From Pholiota molesta (lineage: Eukaryota; Basidiomycota; Agaricomycetes; Agaricales; Strophariaceae), in NCBI GenBank assembly GCA_014925825.1, contig JACGCK010000576.1, forward strand, positions 1 to 13,686: a stretch of DNA of 13,686 bases. Direction: 5' to 3'. Positions 1 through 8,516 of the stretch are shown in pieces. Each line of letters starts with the position of its first letter. The stretch's first letter is position 1. The notes under the pieces were generated by a model that worked only from the letters and a program-made list of their open reading frames with translations, was not told the DNA's origin and did no database searches. The translations under genes were made by a program, and so were the position numbers.

Positions 1-101
1 AGTTAGAAAGGTATGATTCAAAACTACATTTCTGCTTTTTTACAATAGAAACGTCCAACTATACATCAAACCACAAGTATAATGGGAGCAAGCTGTGGCT
101 T
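1..101. other. Unassigned flank
   Basis: I see no gene or repeat here. It is AT-rich flank of the hAT-like insertion that follows. Open frames crossing it run into the repetitive ACCGGTC array and are not credible genes. Confidence 0.5.
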
Positions 102-109
102 ATTCTGGG
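102..109. repeat. Left target-site duplication of hAT-like element
   Basis: ATTCTGGG lies directly before the TAGTG terminus and is repeated perfectly in the same orientation at 1048-1055. Eight base pairs is the usual hAT target duplication length. Confidence 0.8.
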
Positions 110-119
110 TAGTGCTTGA

Positions 120-325
120 AAGTCCAGTCCAGTCCGGTCTTTTGCCCGTCTTTGGCAAGACCGAGACCAAGACCGGTCTTTCAGTTTTTGAAGACTGCAA
201 AAAACCGGACTGGACCGACTTGAACCGGTCTTTTGCAGTCTCAATCGGTTCAAAGACTGGTTAAGACCGGTTATGGTCCAAACCGGTCTCAACCGGTCAG
301 AGACCGGTCCAGACTGGTAATAGTT
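120..325. repeat. Left subterminal ACCGGTC-motif array
   Basis: About a dozen ACCGGTCT/CCGGTCC/AGTCCAGTCC-like motifs lie within 200 bp on both strands; the ACCGGT core is itself palindromic. hAT transposases typically bind short motifs repeated in subterminal regions, so these are candidate transposase-binding sites. The array makes long but meaningless open frames on both strands. Confidence 0.7.
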
Positions 326-854
326 AGGTAGAATACTCTATGTAGTATGTAGTGCTTCAAAGAATATGAGAATCGGTGGTGAATTGAGTGAGAAACAATT
401 AAAATACTAACTAATGCAGTGGTTGAGCGCATTTTGTGATATCTCAGCCAATTCTTTACCATATATTATGATTCTATGTTTGTTAAAAGGGTAATCTTAA
501 TTTTAACTGTATCCCAATTTTCGAAAGGGCGATGTCTATACTGAACGAAGCATAGGCAAATGTGTCTTTGAAGTAGTCAAAAAGAGTAGAAAACATTGAT
601 ATTGCTATAGCTCAACCAAACGTTTTTCAAATATTAAGGTTTAAGTTTCATCCTGTAGATCTATATGTTTTCTATCTATGTTTAAGTTTGCGAAAGGTAC
701 GACCCATTAACGTTTGCACTGCGGCTAAAAGCGTTCTTAGATGCCCAAAGTAATTACTCAAACAAAACTATTAATAACTTTGTCAATTCCCATGCTAAAA
801 ATATGATTTGGGCATCGTTCGAAAGCAATTTTAATGTTCTACTAGCCTACAAAT

Positions 855-1030
855 TTTTACGGCCAAAGACCAGTTGGGACCGGTCCAGACCAGTTTTTGA
901 CTGCCATCTGTTTTTTAAACCTGTTGGACCGCGGACCGGACCGCGGTCTTGGTCTTTTCCAGTCCATCAATTTTCCAGTCATTTCCAGTTCAGTTCCAGT
1001 CCAGTCTCAGTCTTTTTTCAGTCTTGAGCC
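855..1030. repeat. Right subterminal ACCGGTC/CAGTCC-motif array
   Basis: A second cluster near the right end holds GGGACCGGTCCAGACC, GGACCGCGGACCGGACCGC and a run of TTCCAGTCC/AGTCTC units. It shares the motif family of the left cluster but is more degenerate and pyrimidine-rich towards the terminus. Confidence 0.65.
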
Positions 1031-1047
1031 CAGACTTCCAAGCACTA

Positions 1048-1055
1048 ATTCTGGG
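1048..1055. repeat. Right target-site duplication of hAT-like element
   Basis: Perfect direct copy of ATTCTGGG immediately after the right terminus AGCACTA. Confidence 0.8.
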
Positions 1056-1251
1056 CATTCAACCAACACATGTGTGCTCGGCAGAAATGCTAAATATAGC
1101 ATGTACATGATTTCAATGATCCTATCATTGATTTAGTGATATGGCATAGGTTTGTAAGCAGTGCATTCACGTTGCTAATGTAATAGGCTTCTTTTGGGAT
1201 TGATTAATCAATCTGATGGGCTGATAATTATCTTCCTTCCTCTCCACCATT
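1056..1251. other. AT-rich gap, nothing recognised
   Basis: I find no open frame or repeat of note between the hAT-like element and the coding relic at 1252. An in-frame TGA at 1222-1224 limits upstream extension of the following open frame unless an intron lies there. Confidence 0.4.
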
Positions 1252-1626
1252 ATGATACCATTCAAATGGTTCAAGGTCAAACATATGCAGCTTGACAGAA
1301 TCTCTTTCCGCATTCTGTATGTGTATAACCATTATCCTCCTTTGCATCTCGGCTATCCTGGTGACTTGTACATCCAAGGATCTTCTTCTTCATTGTGGTA
1401 CAAAGTCAACAAGGAACATCCTTTGTGGAATGATGAATCATTTGGTTGGGTTAGGGTACCAGGTGATTTAGGATTGGATTGTCATATCCATATCAAGCAC
1501 CCTTTGCATCATTTCCACTTGGTGGCTTAATGTAAGAAAGAAAAAACTATTGATCTTCTATCAGATACCAAATGGCTTAAAGATTCAGATGGCAAGCATA
1601 TGGCATATTGTATATACAGAAAGTAA
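1252..1626 (+). pseudogene. Hypothetical protein fragment with one in-frame stop
   Basis: A 92-codon open frame (1252-1530) ends at TAA 1528-1530, but the same frame then stays open for another 31 codons to TAA at 1624-1626. Both parts look protein-like: the first has GYPGDLYIQ, SSLWYKVN and FGWVRVPGDLG; the second has LLSDTKWLKDSDGKHMAYC. A single C-to-T change (CAA to TAA) would explain the internal stop. I do not recognise the family with certainty; the layout faintly recalls short proteins found beside basidiomycete transposons. The start is only the first ATG after an in-frame stop, and an upstream exon could be missing. Confidence 0.35.
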
Positions 1627-1728
1627 GATCTGAATAAAATAATAATATAGTTACAATTTATGTATTTTAGGTTGTATTAGTAGGTCGAGCAATATTTATA
1701 TATTTTAGTAATTGTATTAATAGGCTAT

Positions 1729-1808
1729 GCTTTGCATGGCAATACAAGTCTTTACATACAAAACTGTTAAGTTTAATTTGTGTAAAGACTTGTATTGCCA
1801 TGCGAAGC
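1729..1808. repeat. 80-nt near-perfect inverted repeat (hairpin)
   Basis: GCTTTGCATGGCAATACAAG at the left is mirrored at the right with one mismatch (28-bp stem), and the interior adds a small AAACT/AGTTT stem. It sits in AT-rich DNA with no gene. It could be a tiny fold-back element, the surviving end of a MITE, or a small-RNA precursor. I found no convincing target duplication. Confidence 0.75.
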
Positions 1809-1914
1809 AATGGCCCGCAACACAAGTCTGTACTATGGTCATAATTTACCGCCCACCCACATACATCCCCCACTGCTGTCTTCACATGTGCCCACACGCC
1901 GTCCACATTGTTGA

Positions 1915-2060
1915 TGCGCCGTCGTGTCGTTGTGCCGTCGTGTCGTTGCACCGTCGCGTCGTTGCACCGTCGCGTTGTCGCACCGTCGCGCGTCGTCGTT
2001 GTCATCGCATCGTTGCGCATCGTCGTCATTGCGCCGTCACGTCATTGTGCCGTCGCGTCA
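1915..2060. repeat. ~16-bp GC-rich minisatellite
   Basis: Degenerate tandem units of about 16 bp built on CCGTCGCGTCGTTGCA run head to tail, with variants carrying TGT or CAT changes. The array is open in several frames on both strands, yielding low-complexity Arg/Val/Ser-rich or His/Thr-rich peptides that are not credible proteins. Confidence 0.75.
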
Positions 2061-2095
2061 TTGGCTGTGGCAGAGAGGCAGGCGCGCCGCAGCGC

Positions 2096-2229
2096 GGTTC
2101 GAGCACGCCGCTTTGTCGTGGTGACGTGGAAGCGCATGGACCAACTGGGTGCGCAGTGACGTGGTTCGAGCACGCCGCCTCGTCGTGGTGACGTGGCAGT
2201 GCACGGACCAGCTGCACGGCGGGGGCGGG
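2096..2229. repeat. 67-bp tandem duplication
   Basis: GGTTCGAGCACGCCGC begins at 2096 and again at 2163. The following segment (GTCGTGGTGACGTGG, then a GGACCA motif) is also repeated with a few substitutions. Two copies of a 67-bp unit lie in direct orientation. Confidence 0.75.
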
Positions 2230-2285
2230 AACCCCACAGCGGCGGGGCACAGCAGATGCAAGGCAAACGGGCGGCGGTGCGTCAT

Positions 2286-2324
2286 GGGAGGGTGATGTGG
2301 CGGGTGGTGGGCGGCGTCGTCGTG
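2286..2324 (+). repeat. GC-rich direct repeat, left copy
   Basis: GGGAGGGTGATGTGGCGGGT and its continuation recur in the same orientation on the far side of the fold-back at 6044 and 6123. The fold-back therefore appears to have inserted inside a GC-rich repeated sequence. Confidence 0.55.
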
Positions 2325-2334
2325 TGCAAGCGCC

Positions 2335-4138
2335 CACCAGTGTCTGTTGATATCATGCATGGGACATGGCAAGTTGCCCAGGAAAGAAAGTGCATCCAGG
2401 ATGGTAACTCAGGTGCGCAGCCACCCCACCTAACTGACTTTGAATATTTCTGCTCTAAACCAGTGGTCACCAGTGGCAATGCTACTGCTCACTGTGCTCC
2501 AGTGCTCAACACCATGATCAATAGTGTCGAGCAGTGCTCGTCACTGTTGTCAGGGTCATCCCAAAAAGGAAACCATCAAAAATTTTCCAAAAGCAGAATG
2601 ACAAATTTGTAAGCTGTTTTTCCCATCATTTCCCACCATCAACTGGCCACATTAGGATGATTGTCCCATTTTGGTACTTTCTGCTCATTGGCCCATCAAA
2701 CATGCCATCAAGAGCCAAACACATGACCTGGTACCTAACCACATGACCACACATGACTGCAAATGAGGCAGGGACCCTCCTAGGGGTGGGAAATACCTAA
2801 AATAGCATTTTCCCAATATTATTAGGAATGCACCTGGGTAGCTGGTGCACCCTATATGGGACCCACTGGGACCATATTATACCGAAAGATGCGGAATTAA
2901 ATTCTAAATCCACCTGTGAAAGATTCATATTAATAGCATCATTGGTTCAGGCCCTAGAAGCGAATTACTAATTGGAATAAATAAGCGCACACATTGATGG
3001 CTGTTTTCCTCAACAACCGCCCGGTCGTTTTCTATGATTACAATTTGGTCTGTAGGTATTGAAAGCGCGCTTCGAACGCGTCCTTGATCATAATTTTACG
3101 TCCATTTCTCGCTCCGTAAAACGCTCCGGATATATTTACGCTTGCACCGCATTAGCGCCGGCTACGCGTTCACGATTGGCACGCATATTATACCATAAAA
3201 TAGGTTAATAGCAGACCTTTCCAATGGTACCCTACTCGTCTTGATTGGACATTCCTATGAGGCCCTATAAAGGAAATGGTTGCTTTAATATAGAATATTA
3301 ACCGCAAATTGCACCACAATGCGCTTAGGTGGGTTGGATTCTCCTGATTTTACTGGATTTAATGACACACTGATTATAGCAATCAGAGGCTGGGAAGGCA
3401 CTGAACTGGGCATGGGGGATGGCCAGGATATTGCTTTGCTGGCTGGCAGATACTATTTTTAGCCTAGCCGAGCACAGCCTCACCCAATCCGGGCATGAAA
3501 TGGTGGCACTCTCCCCCTCCCCCTCATATTGGAAATTCTGTTCCTCCCTCAATACCTATCCATTTGCTTCGTTCTTTTTTGTAATATTTAATATAAATAA
3601 GGTACTATATGTCTATACCACTTATGTATTACTATAATGCATGTATCATTTGTTATTTCGATATTTCTATATTTGGGACACTGCATTTGGGGTTTTCACT
3701 GTATTTATGATGGTTATTGGAACATATAAAGCGGTGAAAAGCTAGAGGTAAATACCCACTACCATTTCTGGTAGTTGAAAAGTTGGCTGGATACTGCCCT
3801 ATAGCTCTACACTCATAAAGAGGGGATTTCTGCACATCCTCCTTGATAAATCCATATCTCAACCAATACTATAGCTATATCCAAGTTTAAGAATCCATTA
3901 GAATAAAAACATGTCTTCTTTAGTTCTGTCACTCAACAATTGTGTTCTTATTGCATTCTATTAGCCATATTACCAGAATGGTTAAATATAGCAGAAATAG
4001 AGGTATTCTGCCTATAGCAATTCACATAAGCATTCTAAAACTCTGTAGAGCTAGGATATTATAGCTCTCATCCATACCTACAATTCAAGATAGGCCGGAA
4101 AGAATTAGAGTGAGTGAGTGGAAAGATATGGTGGAAAC
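2335..4138. repeat. Left arm of the fold-back
   Basis: Pairs with the right arm. It contains a segment rich in TTTACG/CGTAAA motifs (3080-3160) and mirrored open frames at 3325-3552 and 3653-3862 whose translations recur identically on the other arm. The frames are conserved because the DNA is duplicated, not because of visible selection. Their composition does not resemble any protein I know. Confidence 0.8.
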
Positions 4139-4217
4139 ATTCAAAAGAACATGAGTTAAACAGAGGTCTCTCATAGTTATATAGATACTCTTGATCTAGT
4201 CCGATGTTTTGACTAGT
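4139..4217. other. Spacer of the fold-back
   Basis: Unpaired or poorly paired sequence between the arms; TCAAAA and CAT-like bits still show residual inverted similarity, so the true loop may be shorter. No gene. Confidence 0.6.
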
Positions 4218-6034
4218 ACTTCCACACTATCTTTCCACTCACTTACTCCATTTTCTTGGGCCTATCTGTAATTGAAGGTATTGATGAGAGCTATAATATC
4301 CTAGCTTTACAGAATTTTAGAGTGCTTCTGTGAATTTCTATAGGCAGAATACCTCTATTTCTGCTATATTTAACCATTCTGGTAATATGGCTAATAGAAT
4401 GCAATGAGAACACAATTGTTGAGTGACAGAACTAAAGAAGACATGTTTTTTATTCTAATGGTTCTTAAACTTGGATATAGCTATAGTATTGGTTGAGATA
4501 TGGATTTATCAAGGAGGATGTGCAGAAATCCCCTCTTTATGAGTGTAGAGCTATAGGGCAGTATCCAGCCAACTTTTCAACTACCAGAAATGGTAGTGGG
4601 TATTTACCTCTAGCTTTTCACCGCTTTATATGTTCCAATAACCATCATAAATACAGTGAAAACCCCAAATGCAGTGTCCCAAATATAGAAATATCGAAAT
4701 AACAAATGATACATGCATTATAGTAATACATAAGTGGTATAGACATATAGTACCCTATTTATATTAAATATTACAAAAAAGAACGAAGCAAATGGATAGG
4801 TATTGAGGGAGGAACAGAATTTCCAATATGAGGGGGAGGGGGAGAGTGCCACCATTTCATGCCCGGATTGGGTGAGGCTGTGCTCGGCTAGGCTAAAAAT
4901 AGTATCTGCCAGCCAGCAAAGCAATATCCTGGCCATCCCCCATGCCCAGTTCAGTGCCTTCCCAGCCTCTGATTGCTATAATCAGTGTGTCATTAAATCC
5001 AGTAAAATCAGGAGAATCCAACCCACCTAAGCGCATTGTGGTGCAATTTGCGGTTAATATTCTATATTAAAGCAACCATTTCCTTTATAGGGCCTCATAG
5101 GAATGTCCAATCAAGACGAGTAGGGTACCATTGGAAAGGTCTGCTATTAACCTATTTTATGGTATAATATGCGTGCCAATCGTGAACGCGTAGCCGGCGC
5201 TAATGCGGTGCAAGCGTAAATATATCCGGAGCGTTTTACGGAGCGAGAAACGGACGTAAAATTATGATCAAGGACGCGTTCGAAGCGCGCTTTCAATACC
5301 TACAGACCAAAATTGTAATCATAGAAAACGACCGGGCGGTTGTTGAGGAAAACAGCCATCAATGTGTGCGCTTATTTATTCCAATTAGTAATTCGCTTCT
5401 AGGGCCTGAACCAATGATGCTATTAATATGAATCTTTCACAGGTGGATTTAGAATTTAATTCCGCATCTTTCGGTATAATATGGTCCCAGTGGGTCCCAT
5501 ATAGGGTGCACCAGCTACCCAGGTGCATTCCTAATAATATTGGGAAAATGCTATTTTAGGTATTTCCCACCCCTAGGAGGGTCCCTGCCTCATTTGCAGT
5601 CATGTGTGGTCATGTGGTTAGGTACCAGGTCATGTGTTTGGCTCTTGATGGCATGTTTGATGGGCCAATGAGCAGAAAGTACCAAAATGGGACAATCATC
5701 CTAATGTGGCCAGTTGATGGTGGGAAATGATGGGAAAAACAGCTTACAAATTTGTCATTCTGCTTTTGGAAAATTTTTGATGGTTTCCTTTTTGGGATGA
5801 CCCTGACAACAGTGACGAGCACTGTTCGACACTGTTGACCACAGTGAGCAGCAGTGGCAGCAGCAGTGAGCAGTAGCACTGCCACTGGTGACGAGCAGAG
5901 AGCACCAGGAAAGGGCAGAAAATATTCAATCCCAGCTAGGTGGGGTGGCTGCGCACCTGAGTTACCATCCTGGATGCACTTTCTTTCCTGGGCAACTTCC
6001 ACTATTTCATGTAGAATATTAACGGACAAGGCTG
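4218..6034. repeat. Right arm of the fold-back
   Basis: Inverted copy of the left arm. The part near 5820-5930 carries extra CAGTGAGCAG-like micro-repeats that account for most of the length difference from the left arm. Confidence 0.8.
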
Positions 6035-6041
6035 AAGCGCC

Positions 6042-6560
6042 GCGGGAGGGTGACGTGGCGGGGTGGGCGGGGTGGTGGCCGTCGTCGTCATGTGCAGGCG
6101 TCGTGGGCGTCGCGGGCATAACGGGAGGGTACGTGGCGGGTGGAGGGCGGCGTCGTTGTGGGTGGGTGACATGGTGACGGCGGGTGGGCATCGAAGTGGC
6201 GACGTGGCGGGGGATGGGCGTTGCGGGGCTGGCGACGTGGTGGTGGACGACGGCAGTGGTGGCCGGACGTGGCGACGTGGTGGGTGGTGGCCGTCGGCGT
6301 CGTTTGCGCTGCAACTCCTCGTCGCCATGAAAGGAAGCTGTGGGGAGGGGGTGGTGTCAGTGGCACACAAGGATGGAGGGTGTATGGGGCGTACTTGGTG
6401 GGTCTCCCGCTCCTGGGTCTCCCCTTGCTGTCTCCTCCCCTTCCAACGTCATCGTCATGTCGCCGCGTCATGTCTGCGGTTGTCCATGGTCGAGGTGGTG
6501 TCATGGCAGCGAGGGGGTGAGTTGAGGCTGGTGGTGGTAGTGGTAGGAGCGAAGCGAGGA
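6042..6560 (+). repeat. GC-rich, G-skewed degenerate repeat region
   Basis: Irregular units built on GGGAGGGTGACGTGGCGGG and GTCGTCGT motifs start at 6044 and 6123 and decay further right (GACGTGG recurs several times). They are direct-orientation relatives of 2286-2324. Long frames on both strands (for example 6063-6614) translate to Gly/Val/Arg/Trp-rich or Pro/His/Thr-rich low-complexity peptides, so I do not annotate proteins here. Confidence 0.6.
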
Positions 6561-6637
6561 AAGGACATGGAAATTATTCTAAGTCCCGCGCCCTATAGAA
6601 TCAATAGTATATAGTACATTTTGTGTCAATATTGAAC

Positions 6638-6718
6638 TGCCCTATGGCTTAGTTGGTAACGCGCCTTGTTCTTAGTACACTCCACGTGATGTCGTTCGTT
6701 TGAATCTCGTTAAGTGCA
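6638..6718 (+). tRNA. tRNA-like sequence (degenerate tRNA or SINE head)
   Basis: TGGCTTAGTTGG matches the pol III A box (D-arm), and GTTTGAATC resembles the B box (T-loop). The acceptor ends pair only partly (TGCCCTA with AAGTGCA, 5 of 7). The anticodon stem starts CCTTG with loop TTCTTAG, but its 3' strand does not pair and the T stem is poor, so I do not assign an amino acid. A T5 run follows at 6722-6726. This reads as a decayed tRNA gene or a tRNA-derived SINE head rather than a working tRNA. Confidence 0.35.
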
Positions 6719-6721
6719 CTA

Positions 6722-6726
6722 TTTTT
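6722..6726 (+). terminator. Candidate pol III T-run terminator
   Basis: Five T residues lie four bases past the end of the tRNA-like sequence, where a pol III terminator is expected. Confidence 0.35.
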
Positions 6727-7300
6727 CCAAGGTCGCGTCAGGGGCGTGAGAATTACCTTGCAAGCTGAAAGTACTTTCAGTGTAATTTTCCGCTTTCTAC
6801 GCTTTCTAAGCTTTGGGAAATGTTCGTATTCTGTTCGTACGTCTGTAAGTAAGGGCTAAAGGGATTACTGATCTCTGAGCAATTGAGTCCAGACCTAAGA
6901 ACTACATTGAATAGAAAGTAAAACTAAAGATGCTCTGAGAGCATACTAGGATGCTCTGCAGCGCTTTGCCATGCTTTGGCGTCTCTGGCATATACCTGGC
7001 TTACCTGGCTTGGCTTTAGGGCAAAGGCGTTTTTCGTGATGCAATTTGTCTATCTACAGATCTATCTATTTACTTTTCCTTAGAATAACAGCCGGACAAA
7101 GATAATGACTTGATTTTCATGGTAGATAATCATGCGCACAGAGGCTGTGCAGTAAGCACCGGTGCAATCACACCTTGACAAGCTTTGAAGATGAGTGCGC
7201 GAAATGTGCACCACGCCAGAACTTGCTTCAAAAACATTATAGATAGGTACCATGGAGTTCCGGGAACATCAGAAAATTGGTTTAAAAGCACTTACTTTGC
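6727..7300. other. Gene-free stretch
   Basis: No credible gene. Minor structures only: ATGCTCT-GA-GAGCAT hairpin near 6930, repeated ACCTGGCTT near 7000, CGCTTTGCC/GGCAAAGGCG inverted pair around 6960-7030, and a palindromic GCACCGGTGC near 7157. Confidence 0.4.
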
Positions 7301-7308
7301 TAACTTGT

Positions 7309-7350
7309 AAGGTAACTTGTCAAACTTATAAGGTAACTTGTCAAACTTAT
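7309..7350. repeat. Two perfect copies of a 21-bp tandem repeat
   Basis: AAGGTAACTTGTCAAACTTA(T) occurs at 7309-7329 and 7330-7350 without mismatch. With neighbouring AACTTGT/ACAAGTT motifs it forms a cluster next to the hairpin at 7381. Confidence 0.85.
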
Positions 7351-7380
7351 GGGGCAGCTTATCGAACTTTGAATGAAACT

Positions 7381-7415
7381 TATACAAGTTACCCCACCAG
7401 GGGGCAACTTGTATA
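7381..7415. repeat. Hairpin TATACAAGTT ... AACTTGTATA
   Basis: A 10-bp perfect stem (7381-7390 with 7406-7415) is continued by CCCC/GGGG around a short loop. It shares the AACTTGT motif with the tandem repeat upstream. It could mark the 3' terminal or subterminal region of the large transposon whose gene ends at 7534, or be a separate small fold-back. Confidence 0.6.
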
Positions 7416-7533
7416 TGTTAATTCATCAAGCTACTTTAGATTATTCTATTAATCTATGTATATAAGAGATCTATGCCAATAATTATGCAATTTTCATCCT
7501 CTTGCTCCTATGGAGACCATCCGCTGCTTCCTT

Positions 7534-8457
7534 TCACTTTACAGATGGTTGCGCGAGGAGACTTGGTGTAATCATTTGAGCCCCTTGAGCTAGCTGAAGA
7601 TTAGTCTTTGCTGCTTGAGCGGTCTTCTTGGCTTTTGGCCATGGATTAGGTTGTTCGATCGTTAATGGCATTCGCTTTGTCACGGTATGAGCTTGGGTGT
7701 GAAGGACAAATTTCCATTTGCCAACTAGTCCGGATGCTGTTGTATTGAAGAATGGATATAGATCACCATTACTTGAGCATCCTTTGACAAATCGGATGTG
7801 AGGCATGTAGTCATCCATGTCGATCACATGCCAAACACTTGGTACAAGTGTGCTGACAGTGTGAATGGTTCCGGATGCAGCTGCAGCATGTTCTGGAGGA
7901 GTTATAATGTGTTGAATAGATCCTTTCTTGGCTTTGGCATAAGTATCATCTTCTGAGACATTGTCAAAGAGAGAAGAACTGCCAGCCAAGTAGAATATTT
8001 GAGTGTCATTGCACGGTTTATGCCCCAGGTAAGTGCGTAAGACTACAAGGCAAAAGAGAATGCTTCCGATGCATGTAACCGAATGGGAGTCAACAGACAT
8101 CTTGTTGTCTTTGATATCACGTTGAAACTGTTCCATGAACATGTCAATCAACAACTTATCGCCTGGTAGAATATCTGGTGTGAACTGCTTGGTAAAGTTA
8201 AAATGGTGCTCGGATGAATGTTGCTTTTGATGTTTCACTTTAGATGGTATTGCTTTTTCTGGGTATTTGATTGTGACCCAGATCTTGTACATTTCTGTGA
8301 TTGGATGGTACTGTTCCCTGAGAAGAATCTCAAGAACAGCACCATAAGCGCCTTCAAGTGCATTGTGAATGTCTTGATTTTGGTATGCATATGTGTCAGC
8401 AGCATCTTCCTGTAGACGCACAGGCCGCACAGGCCACTTGATCATGCCTAAGTTGTC
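7534..8457 (-). CDS. Exon 8: conserved C-terminal region
   Basis: Follows a 59-nt intron (8458-8516, TTTCTAG acceptor) with D-N-L-G-M-I-K-W-P-V-R and stays open for about 307 codons to TGA at 7534. It has a GDKLLIDMFMEQFQRDI helix, a hydrophobic CIGSILFCLVVLRTYLG segment, HVIDMDDYMPHIRF, and a basic tail (PWPKAKKTAQAAKTN) that could serve nuclear import. No catalytic motif is evident. The length and clean frame suggest it was under constraint until recently. Confidence 0.7.
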   Translation of the reverse strand, partial: DNLGMIKWPVRPVRLQEDAADTYAYQNQDIHNALEGAYGAVLEILLREQYHPITEMYKIWVTIKYPEKAIPSKVKHQKQHSSEHHFNFTKQFTPDILPGDKLLIDMFMEQFQRDIKDNKMSVDSHSVTCIGSILFCLVVLRTYLGHKPCNDTQIFYLAGSSSLFDNVSEDDTYAKAKKGSIQHIITPPEHAAAASGTIHTVSTLVPSVWHVIDMDDYMPHIRFVKGCSSNGDLYPFFNTTASGLVGKWKFVLHTQAHTVTKRMPLTIEQPNPWPKAKKTAQAAKTNLQLAQGAQMITPSLLAQPSVK

Positions 8458-8516
8458 CTAGAAATTATGTAAAGTGTCTGCATGAATCATACAGATAATT
8501 GCATACCTTTGTATAA
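8458..8516 (-). other. Last intron (59 nt)
   Basis: Donor GTATGC, acceptor ATTTCTAG, phase 0 (ACA AAG joined to GAC AAC). Confidence 0.75.

Larger units (their letters stand above)
110..1047. mobile_element. Non-autonomous hAT-like element (938 bp)
   Basis: The element starts TAGTGCTTGAAAGTC and ends GACTTCCAAGCACTA, a 15-bp terminal inverted repeat with one mismatch. It is flanked on both sides by the same 8-bp direct repeat ATTCTGGG (102-109 and 1048-1055). An 8-bp duplication together with a YARNG-type terminus (TAGTG) is the hallmark of the hAT superfamily. Both subterminal zones (about 120-325 and 855-1030) are packed with ACCGGTC/CCAGTCC-like motifs in both orientations, while the interior (about 330-850) is AT-rich and has no credible open frame. 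No transposase is encoded, so it would need one in trans. What is seen: termini, duplication and motif clusters. What is inferred: the superfamily. Confidence 0.8.
2335..6034. mobile_element. Giant fold-back (long inverted repeat) element, ~3.7 kb
   Basis: Two arms of about 1.8 kb (left ~2335-4138, right ~4218-6034) are inverted copies around a spacer of roughly 60-80 bp. Over left 2541-4014 / right ~4341-5815 the arms are nearly identical, with only a few substitutions and single-base indels; paired coordinates sum to 8355-8356 throughout. Identity falls in the innermost ~130 bp and the outermost ~200 bp. The outer ends are weakly conserved (CACCAGTGTCTGTTGATA against CAGCCTTGTCCGTTAATA). 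A candidate 7-bp target duplication AAGCGCC flanks the ends (2328-2334, 6035-6041). No credible protein is encoded; small open frames appear in mirrored pairs. Family unknown: Foldback-type, long-TIR MULE or another class. Confidence 0.75.

Noticed and set aside
110..1047. CRISPR-like reading of the ACCGGTC arrays
   Set aside because: Motifs are short, irregularly spaced and in both orientations, and the context is eukaryotic.
1667..2337. Several overlapping frames with Arg/Val/Ser- or Thr/Arg-rich translations
   Set aside because: Products of the 16-bp and 67-bp tandem repeats, not genes.
3325..5030. Mirrored small frames (75 and 69 codons) conserved between the arms
   Set aside because: Conservation follows from the DNA duplication; no family resemblance, no codon-level evidence of selection.
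5610..6314. 234-codon minus-strand open frame
   Set aside because: Spans the boundary of the fold-back and GC repeats; the N-terminal half is Pro/His/Thr low complexity and the rest is arm sequence with a different partner frame on the other arm.
6063..6614. 183-codon plus-strand open frame (and overlapping minus-strand frames) in GC-rich DNA
   Set aside because: Low-complexity Gly/Val/Arg/Trp composition, open in several frames on both strands, and overlies degenerate repeats.
7252..7452. 66-codon plus-strand frame
   Set aside because: Made of the 21-bp tandem repeat and the hairpin; repetitive CQTYKVT translation.
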